This document shows positions 7,844 through 15,849 of a stretch of DNA of 43,652 nt, in pieces. The position numbers and the translations under genes are program-made. Source of the DNA: Clostridiales bacterium (GTDB taxonomy: Bacteria; Bacillota; Clostridia; Oscillospirales; CAG-272); assembly GCA_003523225.1 (NCBI GenBank), contig DPGK01000004.1:184577-228228 (forward strand), in the 5' to 3' direction. The notes under the pieces are model-generated. The model was not told the origin of the DNA, ran no database searches, and saw nothing but the letters and a program-made list of their open reading frames with translations. Every line of letters begins with the position of its first letter. Position 1 is the stretch's first letter.

Positions 7844-8929
7844 ATGAAAAAACTAATTTGCGTATTTTTATCGGCAATACTGCTGGCATCAGTTGCAATT
7901 TCCGCTGCGATAGGTGCGTCCGCAGCAAACACTCCGCCGGACATGGGCGTTCTTTATGACATTTACTATGGTAGCGCCGTCGTTGACGGGGTAAAGGATG
8001 ATTCCTACTTCATCAACTCAAGCACCAAAAGCTATGTTCACAACGCTACATACGAAGATCCGTCGTTTGTTTATCCGGAGGGAAAGGAAACCTCATTTGA
8101 ATGCTGGCTGCTGTGGGACGAGACCAGTCTTTACGGCTTTATTGAGGTCACAGACTATACTCCCGTTACATATGCATTCAAGGACTACAAGACAGACTGC
8201 GTTGAGCTTGATCTCATCCTTACCGACTGGAGCAGCTTTGCCGGTAAAAAAACCGGTATGTATTCCGATATAGGCAACCCCGGTGTCGGTATGTTCAGAA
8301 TCTCAAACCCGGACGGATATACCGCTTCGAATCTTTATGAGCTTATGCCGATGAAGGGCGGACTTGCGGTGCTTGATGAGCTTGACAGCCTTTCAAAATG
8401 CGTTACCGTCAAGACCGATAAGGGATATAATATTGAATTTTCCATCAAGATACCCACTGAAATCGTACATCTTGTCTGCACACCCGGTGCGCACATCGGC
8501 TTTGGCATACAGTGCAACGACGATGTTAACGATAACTCCGTGCGCGACGCGATAATTTATTCTACCAATCTTGACGACCAGCAGGGCAAGACCGGTGAGT
8601 ATATCCTGCTTGATAAGACCGGTGTGCGCCTTGACGCTCCCGTTTCCCGCGAGCCTGTTACCACCGGAGCACCTGCTACTGAGCCGGCTGAAACCACTGC
8701 CGCTCCCGTTACCGATGCTCCTGTCGTTACAACGGAATCGCCTGCCGCTACCGACGCTCCCGAAACTACCGCCGAGGAAAAAACCGAAGCTACCACTCAT
8801 GCCGACGAGGTAACCACAGCTCCTGCGCCTGCCGAAAAGAAGGGGTGCGGCTCTTTCGCAGCGTCTGCCGTAGCGCTGCTTGCAGTTGTCCTTGCCGGAG
8901 CTGCGGTTTGCACCAAGCGTCGCAAATAA
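7844..8929 (+). CDS. Secreted CBM9/DOMON-like protein with GCGS C-terminal sorting tail
   Basis: 361 residues. A signal peptide (KK, hydrophobic core, ASAANT cleavage region near 27) is followed by a beta-rich domain (about 30-265) that resembles CBM9-like carbohydrate-binding modules (WLLWDETSLYGFIEV, then DCVELDLILTD). A Thr/Pro/Ala/Glu stalk covers about 270-330. The tail is KKGCGSF, a hydrophobic helix and KRRK, with Cys335 at the presumed outer membrane face. That is the three-part build of C-terminal sorting signals. It has its own promoter and a long leader. It shares the tail with the next gene although the ectodomains differ. Likely a cell-surface sugar-binding protein; the ligand is unknown and the processing route is inferred from the Lgt-like and CPBP genes downstream. 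Confidence 0.85.
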   Translation: MKKLICVFLSAILLASVAISAAIGASAANTPPDMGVLYDIYYGSAVVDGVKDDSYFINSSTKSYVHNATYEDPSFVYPEGKETSFECWLLWDETSLYGFIEVTDYTPVTYAFKDYKTDCVELDLILTDWSSFAGKKTGMYSDIGNPGVGMFRISNPDGYTASNLYELMPMKGGLAVLDELDSLSKCVTVKTDKGYNIEFSIKIPTEIVHLVCTPGAHIGFGIQCNDDVNDNSVRDAIIYSTNLDDQQGKTGEYILLDKTGVRLDAPVSREPVTTGAPATEPAETTAAPVTDAPVVTTESPAATDAPETTAEEKTEATTHADEVTTAPAPAEKKGCGSFAASAVALLAVVLAGAAVCTKRRK

Positions 8930-9012
8930 GCGTTCGTAACATTTGGTTTGTTAGTTGTGCACAAAAAAACCGGACGCAAATAGTGCATAAGGTCAAAAAA
9001 GGTAAAAAAATA

Positions 9013-9041
9013 TTGACACAGACTTAACGCGTGATTATAAT
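9013..9041 (+). promoter_or_regulatory. Sigma-A promoter for the second GCGS-tail protein
   Basis: TTGACA (9013-9018), a 17-base spacer and TATAAT (9036-9041): consensus hexamers and ideal spacing, 32 bases upstream of the ATG at 9074. Confidence 0.85.
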
Positions 9042-9073
9042 AAATACACCAATTGATTACGGAGGCTCTATAC

Positions 9074-10153
9074 ATGAAAAAAATTTTATCTCTCATTATT
9101 GTTTGCATCATGGCTCTTACCGTGTGCATTCCAACCTTCGCGACCTCTGCCGCTCCCGCCGAGGATATCACTGACAGCGTCAAATTTGCCACTGCCATGG
9201 AGATCTACACCGGTTTTCTGCCGGTAGTCAGAACAGATGCACAGTTTATTTCCTGCAATGACTATATCAACAGCGGAGATGCCGGATTCAAAGCTCCCGG
9301 TGTCGGAACCAGAAGAGTTACAATGTTTGATTTTCCTTTTGATAATTTCTTCAATGACAGGTTTGTTCTGGACATTTCCAAAAAAGATCAGTATGTGGTG
9401 TTCGAGTACCCGTCCGTGTGGCAGAACAACTATGAGGACGGCTCACCTGCAAAATTCGTTTACAATATCGACATACCGAAAGACGGCATCTATGAGTTCG
9501 TTGTAGTCGGTTGCGCGTAGATAAAAGCGGACGCTGTTGATAACGATGCAAAGGATCGCGGTTTTTCGATCTCTGTTGATGGTCAGAACAAAAAGCAGGT
9601 CAACATAAGCGATACTCAGCTTGCTTTCAGAAGCTACAGCTATGACTATTCCATAAGTGAAGTCAAAGAGAAAAACATAACCACCACAAACGGTGTCAAC
9701 TCTGAGTTTTATCAGGTCGGCTACGTTTACAACATTCAGTACGAGCTGACCAAGGGTGCTCATACTGTTGAGTATTACCATCTGGAATACAGCGGCAGTG
9801 AAAGACTTGATACTAGAAACGATTCAAGACTTAACTTCATGGGCATCTATGTTCAGGAATATCTGACCGACGTTGAGCTTGCTCTGTACAAATATCCTGA
9901 AACATCTGAAATAGTTGAAACAGAGGAGACCACCAAGGAAAAGGTTGAGACCAAACCCGCTGTCACCACTTCTGCCAAGGAAGTGACCGCAGCTCCCACC
10001 GAGGCGGCTGAGACCTCCAAGGCTCCTGTGGCGGATGTAACCACTAAGGCCGATGAGACAAAGAAGAGTGGATGCGGAAGCTTTGTCGGCGGTGGCGCAG
10101 TTGTGCTGGTTGCGATATTCGGTTCTGCCATTATCGCCTCCAAAAGAAAATAA
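9074..10153 (+). CDS. Secreted beta-rich protein with GCGS tail, interrupted by in-frame TAG
   Basis: ATG at 9074 follows GGAGG by eight bases. A signal peptide (MKKILS, hydrophobic core, FATSAAPA) leads into a beta-rich ectodomain of unknown fold. At codon 149 (9518-9520) there is TAG. The same frame then stays open for 210 more codons with matching composition: ectodomain, Thr/Glu-rich stalk (about 275-330), then KKSGCGSF, a hydrophobic helix and SKRK. Cys334 is placed almost exactly as in the preceding gene. The 148-residue upstream product alone would be secreted without an anchor. The TAG may be a recent nonsense change (CAG to TAG would restore Gln), a sequence error or a readthrough site. 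Everything else, including promoter and ribosome binding site, looks intact. Confidence 0.75.
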
Positions 10154-10193
10154 GCTGAAATAAGTTGTTAAGTTTTCGGAAGCTCAAATCCGA

Positions 10194-10240
10194 CCGGGGC
10201 TGTGGCGCGTCAGCGCCGCAGCCCCGGTAATTAAGTTTTT
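10194..10240 (+). terminator. Strong intrinsic terminator
   Basis: A GC-rich stem (CCGGGGCTG-GGCGC with GCGCC-CAGCCCCGG, one mismatch, GTCA loop) is followed by TAATTAAGTTTTT. It ends the second GCGS gene and separates it from the Lgt-like/CPBP pair. Confidence 0.85.
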
Positions 10241-10253
10241 ATCGGAGAAATCA

Positions 10254-11048
10254 ATGTATCCTGACGATATTTTACCTGGCGTCGACCTTTATACAATCAT
10301 GCTTTGCGCCGGAGTGCTGGCTGCAATGCTGATATTCCGCTTTTTTTCCGACCGACGCGGATTCTCTGCTCGGCTGAACAACTTTGTGCTTGCCGAGGGA
10401 GTTGTAGCCGTAATTCTCGGATATGGCTCGGCGGTGCTGTTTCAGGCAGTTTATAACGCCATTGAAAGCGGAATATTTACGCTTGACAGCTCCACCGGGG
10501 CGACCTTTTACGGGGGATTTATCGGCGGCGCGGCGGTATTTCTGATCATTTATTTCGGCGTGGGGTATTTTGTGTTCCGCGATGGTGAAAATGTGCGCCG
10601 CGTGGAGGAGGTAACCTCAATATGCGCAGCAGCGGTATGCGCCGCACACAGCCTTGGCAGGATCGGATGTCTTTTTGCCGGATGTTGTTACGGAAAGGTC
10701 ACCGATTCGGTATTTTCGGTTTATAACGCCTATCTTGATGCACGTGTCGTTCCGGTACAGCTTTATGAATCGCTGTTTCTTGCCGCGCTGTTCGGCTTTC
10801 TTTGCTTCAGACTCGTCAAGAAAAAGGATAAATGTCTGCCGATATATCTTATCTCGTATGGAATATGGCGCTTTTTTGTCGAATATTTGAGGACTGACGA
10901 CCGCGGCGGCAGTCCGGTGAGCTTTCTTACGCCGTCACAGCTTACGGCACTTCTGCTTATTGCCGTTGGTGCGGTACTTATTGCGGTGTCGTACTTTATA
11001 GGAAAGCGAAAGAACAAAGAACCCCGGAAGAACGGTGAGGACAAATGA
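10254..11048 (+). CDS. Lgt-family paralogue (prolipoprotein diacylglyceryl transferase-like)
   Basis: 264 residues, about seven membrane segments, Lgt fold. It keeps the family's key arginine regions (SLGRIGC and WRFFVEYLRTDD) and a glycine-rich membrane motif (FYGGFIGG). The canonical GNFxNGE block after GRxG is replaced by CLFAGCCYGK, a variant I recall from second, non-canonical Lgt-like copies in Firmicutes and Bacteroidota. The canonical Lgt of this genome is at 18718-19737, so this copy is specialised or redundant. GGAG precedes ATG 10254. Its stop overlaps the start of the CPBP protease (ATGA), a sign of coupled translation. Proposed, not shown: it diacylates the Cys of GCGS tails. Confidence 0.8.
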   Translation: MYPDDILPGVDLYTIMLCAGVLAAMLIFRFFSDRRGFSARLNNFVLAEGVVAVILGYGSAVLFQAVYNAIESGIFTLDSSTGATFYGGFIGGAAVFLIIYFGVGYFVFRDGENVRRVEEVTSICAAAVCAAHSLGRIGCLFAGCCYGKVTDSVFSVYNAYLDARVVPVQLYESLFLAALFGFLCFRLVKKKDKCLPIYLISYGIWRFFVEYLRTDDRGGSPVSFLTPSQLTALLLIAVGAVLIAVSYFIGKRKNKEPRKNGEDK

Positions 11049-11869
11049 AGCAAAAAAACAAACGCGGTTTTGACCCGCTGAGCATTGTTTTTTTCATTTC
11101 CGCCGCACTGCTTTTGTGGCTTGAGCTGTTTCCGCCGGAGCTTTCCCCCGATGCGACGGTAAACAGCCTGTGCCTTGGAATAATCACACGCGCACTGGGC
11201 GGAGCGTTGTTTATTGCTCTTACCTTCCGTTTGGGGTGGCATATATGGGGAATTGCCCCGCGCGGGGGAAGATCGCTTGTGGCTATGCTCCCGGCGCTGG
11301 CGGTGGTGGTAAATAATTTTCCGATAATCGGCATTGTAAGCGGAGCGGCGCGCGTTACCGCACCCGCATGGCAGGTGTGCCTGTTTGCGCTTTCCAGCCT
11401 GCTTATCGGAGTGTTTGAGGAATTTGCTTTCCGGGGCGTATTTTATATGCTGCTGCTTTCAAATCACCGAAGCTCAAAAAAGCAGATATTCTGGGTGAGC
11501 GTTGCATCCTCTGCGGTCTTCGGCGCGGTTCACCTGTTCAATCTGCTGGCGGGCGCAGGAGTCGGCGCGACTCTTCTTCAGGTTGGGTATTCATTCCTTA
11601 TAGGCGGAATGTGTTCGATCGCACTGCTTGTCACCGGATCTATCTGGATCCCTGTACTGCTGCACGCGCTGTTTGATTTCGGCGGATATCTTATCCCGAC
11701 TCTCGGCGAAGGGATAGTGTGGGATACAGCCACGGTGGTGATCACAGCACTGCTTGGAGTCTGCGTAACGGTCTATATGGTATTTCTGCTTTTGAGGGTC
11801 GAGCCTCAATGCCTTGAAAAAATGTTCCCCGGAAAAACCTCCGGGGAAGAAGATATGCGATCCGAATAA
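11045..11869 (+). CDS. CPBP (Rce1/CAAX-type) glutamic intramembrane protease
   Basis: 274 residues with about eight hydrophobic segments. All three family motifs are visible: FEEFAFRG (catalytic Glu pair plus Arg), FGAVHLFN (first His) and HALFDFGG (second His/Asp). Members cleave within or next to membrane helices. Several families ('myxosortases') are predicted to process C-terminal sorting signals that contain an invariant Cys, such as MYXO-CTERM. It overlaps the Lgt-like gene by 4 nt and lies about 1 kb downstream of two proteins with Cys-containing tails, which makes it the obvious candidate tail protease. The C-terminus carries an extra soluble segment of about 25 residues. Alternatives for this family include bacteriocin immunity or unrelated membrane proteolysis. 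Confidence 0.85.
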   Translation: MKQKNKRGFDPLSIVFFISAALLLWLELFPPELSPDATVNSLCLGIITRALGGALFIALTFRLGWHIWGIAPRGGRSLVAMLPALAVVVNNFPIIGIVSGAARVTAPAWQVCLFALSSLLIGVFEEFAFRGVFYMLLLSNHRSSKKQIFWVSVASSAVFGAVHLFNLLAGAGVGATLLQVGYSFLIGGMCSIALLVTGSIWIPVLLHALFDFGGYLIPTLGEGIVWDTATVVITALLGVCVTVYMVFLLLRVEPQCLEKMFPGKTSGEEDMRSE

Positions 11870-11940
11870 AGGTTAGATCATATCTGTAATTGCGCTTTGG
11901 CGGAAGGCGAGATGCTTAAGATCGTTAAAGACCCATCCTG

Positions 11941-12642
11941 TCATGCAACGCCCGGGCAGGACAGCGTGCCGACGGCGATATCCTCAATTATTTTGTGTCC
12001 CGCCTGAGTGGGATGAATACCGTCGTCGCATATCAGTGACTTGAAGGCATGATCGCTCAGAAAGCCGCTGCGGAGGTCCAAAAGCGGAAGTGAGTGTTCG
12101 ACTGCAAGCTGTTCTACGGCGCGGTTGTAGCCCTCATGCCATCTGTAAAGCATGTTGATATCTCCAAGCCATGAGAGAATATTGTCATACGACAGCCCGC
12201 GGCTGATGAAATTCATATATTTTACCGCGTCGATGGGAACGAGAGACGCAAGCATCACCTCGGCTCCCGCTGACTGTGCGAGCGCAATTGCGCGGCGGTA
12301 AAGCTCGCAGAAGCGCGCAAGCTCATTTTTGGGCTTGTGCATAGCCTCGGGGGCATCGGAGACGTCCTTCCAGTTGAAGGCACAGTCATTTCCGCCAAAC
12401 TCAAGCAGTACTGTGGTGTTTCTGAAGGATTCGCCGCGTTCGAGCGATTTTTTAATTTGCTCAAGACCTGCGTCGATGGTTGCGCCCATGTGACAGCGGC
12501 GGATGACTTCAACGCCGCGCTCCGACATACGCTGTTCAAATGCTCCCTGACAGAGCTTGTATTTGCCTCTTACACCGTTGTCAAGATACATGACTCCTTT
12601 GAGAATCGAGTCACCGAAAACTATCATCCGGTTCATGTTCAT
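11941..12642 (-). CDS. SGNH/GDSL-family hydrolase
   Basis: 233 residues, cytoplasmic (no signal peptide). SGNH blocks are visible: FGDSI near the N-terminus (nucleophile Ser), LEFGGND mid-protein (block III Asn) and DDGIHPTQAGH near the C-terminus (catalytic Asp and His). The family removes acyl groups, often acetyl, from sugars or lipids; the substrate here is unknown. AGGAGG precedes ATG 12642, and a second ATG two codons later is also possible. It converges on the CPBP gene with a 71-base gap and diverges from the XRE membrane protein. Confidence 0.85.
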   Translation of the reverse strand: MNMNRMIVFGDSILKGVMYLDNGVRGKYKLCQGAFEQRMSERGVEVIRRCHMGATIDAGLEQIKKSLERGESFRNTTVLLEFGGNDCAFNWKDVSDAPEAMHKPKNELARFCELYRRAIALAQSAGAEVMLASLVPIDAVKYMNFISRGLSYDNILSWLGDINMLYRWHEGYNRAVEQLAVEHSLPLLDLRSGFLSDHAFKSLICDDGIHPTQAGHKIIEDIAVGTLSCPGVA

Positions 12643-12748
12643 GCAGCCTCCTGTTTTACGTTATTTGCTTCAGGCGTTTATTTCATATGCTTTAAGGCAT
12701 CTGACATAAGGAAAAATAAAAAGTTTACAAACTATCGCCCCGTAGCGC

Positions 12749-12783
12749 TTGTTTTTTCGCCTTTATTATGGTATTATTATACC
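12749..12783 (+). promoter_or_regulatory. Promoter with overlapping palindrome for the XRE membrane protein
   Basis: TTGTTT (12749-12754), a 17-base spacer and TATTAT (12772-12777). The -10 overlaps GGTAT-TATT-ATACC (12770-12783), a possible operator for the HTH protein encoded downstream. Confidence 0.5.
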
Positions 12784-12855
12784 AGTAGAGTCCTTCTCAA
12801 ACAACTCACTGGCAGGGGAAAGCATTGAACAGCTTTTCACCCTCGTCTCTCCCGG

Positions 12856-12889
12856 CGGTAGGAGGACGTTCTACCGGCAGTAGAGCCGG
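12856..12889 (+). promoter_or_regulatory. Two mutually exclusive hairpins in the leader
   Basis: CGGTAG (12856-12861) pairs with CTACCG (12871-12876), while CCGGC (12874-12878) can pair with GCCGG (12885-12889). The arms share three bases, so both cannot form at once. The tail is ATTATTATT. It could be an attenuator or merely compositional. Confidence 0.3.
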
Positions 12890-12919
12890 CATTATTATTT
12901 GCAAAGGGTTTCCACGTGG

Positions 12920-13531
12920 ATGAAAGATATCAAGCAGAACATTGCGGACAATCTCATAAAGCTGCGCACCTCGGCGGGAATAACACAGGCACAGCTTGCC
13001 GAGAGCCTGAGCTATACCGATAAGGCGGTTTCAAAGTGGGAGCGCGCGGAATCAATTCCGGATATTACGGTTCTAAAGCGAATAGCCGACCGGTTTGAGG
13101 TGACGGTTGACTGGCTTATAACCGATCACGGAAGTAATACCCCCGCACCGGACAAAGCGGCTCAGCGCACGCGATCACGCAATCATCTGCTTATCACGCT
13201 GCTTGCGGTGGTGTGCGTCTGGTTCGTCGCAACACTTGTGTTTGTCGCCCTCGGAGCGCTTGATATTCCGCGCAAATATCTTTCGTATCTTTGGGCAATT
13301 CCGATATCGGCAATCGTTCTTTTGGTATTCAACGCCATATGGGGCAGATACAGATGGAACTTTCTTTTCATTTCACTGCTCATCTGGTCATTTTTAGTGG
13401 TCGTATATATCACAGCCGCCAAGTGGGATTTCTGGTATGTGTTTTTGGTCGGCATACCGCTTCAGCTTGCCACAGTCTTCTGGTCACAGATAAAAAGCGT
13501 TGGTAAGCGGCTTACGTCGAAAATAAAATAA
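12920..13531 (+). CDS. XRE-family HTH protein with four membrane segments
   Basis: 203 residues from ATG 12920; a TTG seven codons earlier is also in frame but has no better ribosome binding site. Residues 8-65 form a Cro/CI HTH (GITQAQLAESL, then DKAVSKWERAESIPDITVL), ending with the typical VTVDWLI. A hydrophilic linker leads to four hydrophobic helices at about 85-190. The architecture is that of membrane-tethered XRE regulators common in clostridia, which probably sense membrane or envelope state. A palindrome in its own promoter suggests autoregulation. Target genes are unknown. Confidence 0.85.
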   Translation: MKDIKQNIADNLIKLRTSAGITQAQLAESLSYTDKAVSKWERAESIPDITVLKRIADRFEVTVDWLITDHGSNTPAPDKAAQRTRSRNHLLITLLAVVCVWFVATLVFVALGALDIPRKYLSYLWAIPISAIVLLVFNAIWGRYRWNFLFISLLIWSFLVVVYITAAKWDFWYVFLVGIPLQLATVFWSQIKSVGKRLTSKIK

Positions 13532-13536
13532 GGACC

Positions 13537-13569
13537 GCGGGCTGATGCCAATAAGGCGCATCAGCCCGC
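13537..13569. terminator. Bidirectional terminator
   Basis: A perfect 12-bp stem (GCGGGCTGATGC with GCATCAGCCCGC) lies between two convergent genes. T-rich sequence follows on the minus strand (CCTTATTTTATTTT) and a weaker AT-rich stretch on the plus strand. Confidence 0.75.
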
Positions 13570-13602
13570 GATAGTATTATTGCAGTGAACACACGGTTTG
13601 TA

Positions 13603-13923
13603 TCAATCCGTGGCTTTCTGCTTTTTCTTTTTTATGCAGACAATGATCCTGTCGGTCAGAAAACCGAAAAGACATCCTGCGGCGAAAGCCGCGATAAAAC
13701 AAAGCAACACCAAGCCGACAAGCCCGCCGACGTCTATGAAGCCGCTCCCGTCTCCCGGATAGGATATCACGCCGAACATTCGCATAAGCGCATATGCGGA
13801 TGAAACAGCGATCAGAATAAGCGGGATAAAGCGGGGGAGCCTACTGCGGGACTTCAGCATCAGCAGAAGCTGAGCGGCAAATCCGACGGCAAAGCATCCG
13901 GTCAATATAAGTCGGAATTCCAT
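13603..13923 (-). CDS. Small integral membrane protein of unknown function
   Basis: 106 residues with three hydrophobic helices (about 5-22, 32-52 and 65-92) and a basic tail (CIKKKKQK). No family recognised. ATG 13923 has GGAGG five bases upstream. It lies 48 bases downstream of gpmI on the same strand and could be co-transcribed with it. The polar loop (SYPGDGSGFIDVGG) between helices two and three is the only notable hydrophilic segment. Confidence 0.65.
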   Translation of the reverse strand: MEFRLILTGCFAVGFAAQLLLMLKSRSRLPRFIPLILIAVSSAYALMRMFGVISYPGDGSGFIDVGGLVGLVLLCFIAAFAAGCLFGFLTDRIIVCIKKKKQKATD

Positions 13924-13971
13924 TTTGTCCTCCGGTGCCTGATATTGTCTGTGCGAGGGGAAGATCAGCGT

Positions 13972-15636
13972 TTATTTGATCTCAAGCATAGATTCGTCCC
14001 ACATATCGGGTGCTTTGTAGCCCATGAGGTTGACCATGGTGGCGGCAACATTTGATAGTCCGAAGCCTCCGAGGTCTTCTCTGAGTCCCAGCTCTTTTCC
14101 GCTTGCGTTGTAAAGGATACAGGGAACACGGTTAAGGGTGTGCGAGGTCTTGGATTTATAGCTGCCGTCCGGGTTTTTCTTCGGTTCGTGCGTCTTTTTG
14201 TCAAGCTCAGCCATTTCGTCGGCATTTCCGTGGTCGGCGGTGATGATGGCTACGCCGTGAAGCCGCTCCACCACTGCAAGCACGCGGGCAAGCTGGAGGT
14301 CAAGCGCCTCCATTGAGCATATGGTCGCTTCAAGAGATCCGGTGTGTCCCACCATGTCGCCGTTGGGGTAGTTGACGCGGAGATAGCGGTATTTTCCGGA
14401 TTCAAGACATTCGATCAGCTTGTCCGTTATCTCGGCGCACTTCATCCACGGGCGCTGTTCAAAGGGGACTACATCGGAGGGAATTTCAATATATGTCTCA
14501 AGCTCGTCCGAGAATTTGCCGGAGCGGTTGCCGTTCCAGAAATAGGTCACATGACCGTACTTCTGAGTTTCGGATATGGCAAGCTGGGATATTCCGGTAC
14601 CGGCAAGGTATTCGCCGAGTGTATTGGTTATTTCGGGCGGATTCACAAGGTATTTTTTCGGGATGTGCAGGTCGCCGTCGTATTCAAGCATTCCGGCATA
14701 GACTACCTTCGGGAAGCGCACGCGGTCGAACTTATCGAACGAGCCTTCCGGAGTGTCAAATGCGCGGGAGATCTCAATGGAGCGGTCGCCGCGGAAGTTG
14801 AAGAAAATTACGCTGTCGCCGTCCTCGATCGTACCGACGGGAGTGCCGTTCTCGGCAATGACGAAGGGAGGAAGATCCTGGTCGATCACGTGGTACTCGT
14901 CGCGGTAGGCCTTTACCGCCTCGGCGGCGGAGGCGAACTGACGTCCTTCGCCAAGCACATGGGTGTGCCAGCCGCGCTCGACCATAGACCAGTCAGCCTC
15001 GTAACGGTCCATTGTGATCTTCATTCTTCCGCCGCCGCTGGCGATCTTTATATCAAAATCGGGAGCGCGAAGTCCGGAAATGAAATCCTCAAAGGGGTTG
15101 ATGTATTCAAGAGCGGAGGTCTCGCCGACGTCTCTGCCGTCAAGCAGGATGTGCAGACGCACGCGGCGCACGCCCTCTGCTTTGGCTTCGTTTATCATTG
15201 CTTTCAGGTGATCGATGTGGGAGTGTACGTTGCCGTCGGAGAACAAGCCGAGGAAGTGAAGCGTTCCGCCGCTTGTTTTTACATTGGAAACAAGCTCCTG
15301 CCATGTGGAGGAGGAAAACATTTTTCCGCTTTCTATCGACTGTGTCACGAGCTTTGCGCCCTGAGCGAAGACCTGACCTGCGCCGAGAGCGTTATGACCG
15401 ACCTCACTGTTGCCCATGTCGTCATCCGAGGGCAGACCGACTGCGGTTCCGTGAGCCTTCAGCGTTACCATCGGGCGGGAGGACATAAGAGCGTCAAGTG
15501 TGGGGGTAAAGGCGCGGCTGACTGCGTTTGTGGGAGCGGCGGGAGCAAGTCCCACGCCGTCCATGACTATTGTAAGTACAGGTCCGGCGACGCCTTCAAA
15601 ATTTTCAAGCCTTTCGAGCTTTTTTTCGTTTTTCAT
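13972..15636 (-). CDS. gpmI: 2,3-bisphosphoglycerate-independent phosphoglycerate mutase
   Basis: 554 residues, alkaline-phosphatase superfamily, two Mn(II) ions. It interconverts 3- and 2-phosphoglycerate in glycolysis and gluconeogenesis. MDGVGLAP holds the first metal Asp, MGNSEVGHNALGAG the phosphorylated Ser, and ITADHGNADEM the late metal ligands. It is slightly longer than the usual 510-520 residues, mostly from insertions in the transferase domain and the C-terminal segment. I chose ATG 15636 because AGGAAG lies just upstream; an in-frame upstream start adds 12 residues of non-family sequence. A promoter at 15691-15718 serves it. A long forward-strand frame across 14344-15642 is its antisense shadow. 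Confidence 0.95.
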   Translation of the reverse strand: MKNEKKLERLENFEGVAGPVLTIVMDGVGLAPAAPTNAVSRAFTPTLDALMSSRPMVTLKAHGTAVGLPSDDDMGNSEVGHNALGAGQVFAQGAKLVTQSIESGKMFSSSTWQELVSNVKTSGGTLHFLGLFSDGNVHSHIDHLKAMINEAKAEGVRRVRLHILLDGRDVGETSALEYINPFEDFISGLRAPDFDIKIASGGGRMKITMDRYEADWSMVERGWHTHVLGEGRQFASAAEAVKAYRDEYHVIDQDLPPFVIAENGTPVGTIEDGDSVIFFNFRGDRSIEISRAFDTPEGSFDKFDRVRFPKVVYAGMLEYDGDLHIPKKYLVNPPEITNTLGEYLAGTGISQLAISETQKYGHVTYFWNGNRSGKFSDELETYIEIPSDVVPFEQRPWMKCAEITDKLIECLESGKYRYLRVNYPNGDMVGHTGSLEATICSMEALDLQLARVLAVVERLHGVAIITADHGNADEMAELDKKTHEPKKNPDGSYKSKTSHTLNRVPCILYNASGKELGLREDLGGFGLSNVAATMVNLMGYKAPDMWDESMLEIK

Positions 15637-15690
15637 CAATGAGCTTCCTTTCGTGGGTGAGACATTAATCAAATTTTACCTATCTATAAT

Positions 15691-15718
15691 AGTATAACCG
15701 ATTTCCGTTTTTTTTCAA
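15691..15718 (-). promoter_or_regulatory. Sigma-A promoter for gpmI
   Basis: On the minus strand TTGAAA (15713-15718), a 16-base spacer and TATACT (15691-15696), 55 bases upstream of the gpmI ATG. Confidence 0.6.
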
Positions 15719-15791
15719 GCCCTTTGATGAAAAAATATCGAAAAAAGGTGGAAAGTCGGATATCATTTTTTTCATCCGGGGTATACTTTTG

Positions 15792-15820
15792 TTGACACAG
15801 AGCGCCTTTTGATATATAAT
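15792..15820 (+). promoter_or_regulatory. Sigma-A promoter for the DHH phosphoesterase
   Basis: TTGACA (15792-15797), a 17-base spacer and TATAAT (15815-15820): perfect hexamers, 29 bases upstream of the start. Confidence 0.85.
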
Positions 15821-15849
15821 TTTGTCATTAAAAGAAGTCGGAGGCGGGT

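Noticed and set aside
9518..9520. Pyrrolysine codon
   Set aside because: No pyl genes in the window and no methylamine methyltransferase context; nonsense mutation or sequence error is simpler.
8840..10153. LPXTG sortase signals
   Set aside because: No LPXTG or variant is present before either membrane helix; the motif is GCGSF.
14344..15642. A 432-codon forward-strand frame
   Set aside because: It lies exactly opposite gpmI, whose motifs are certain; the composition is that of an antisense shadow in GC-rich coding DNA, without a ribosome binding site.
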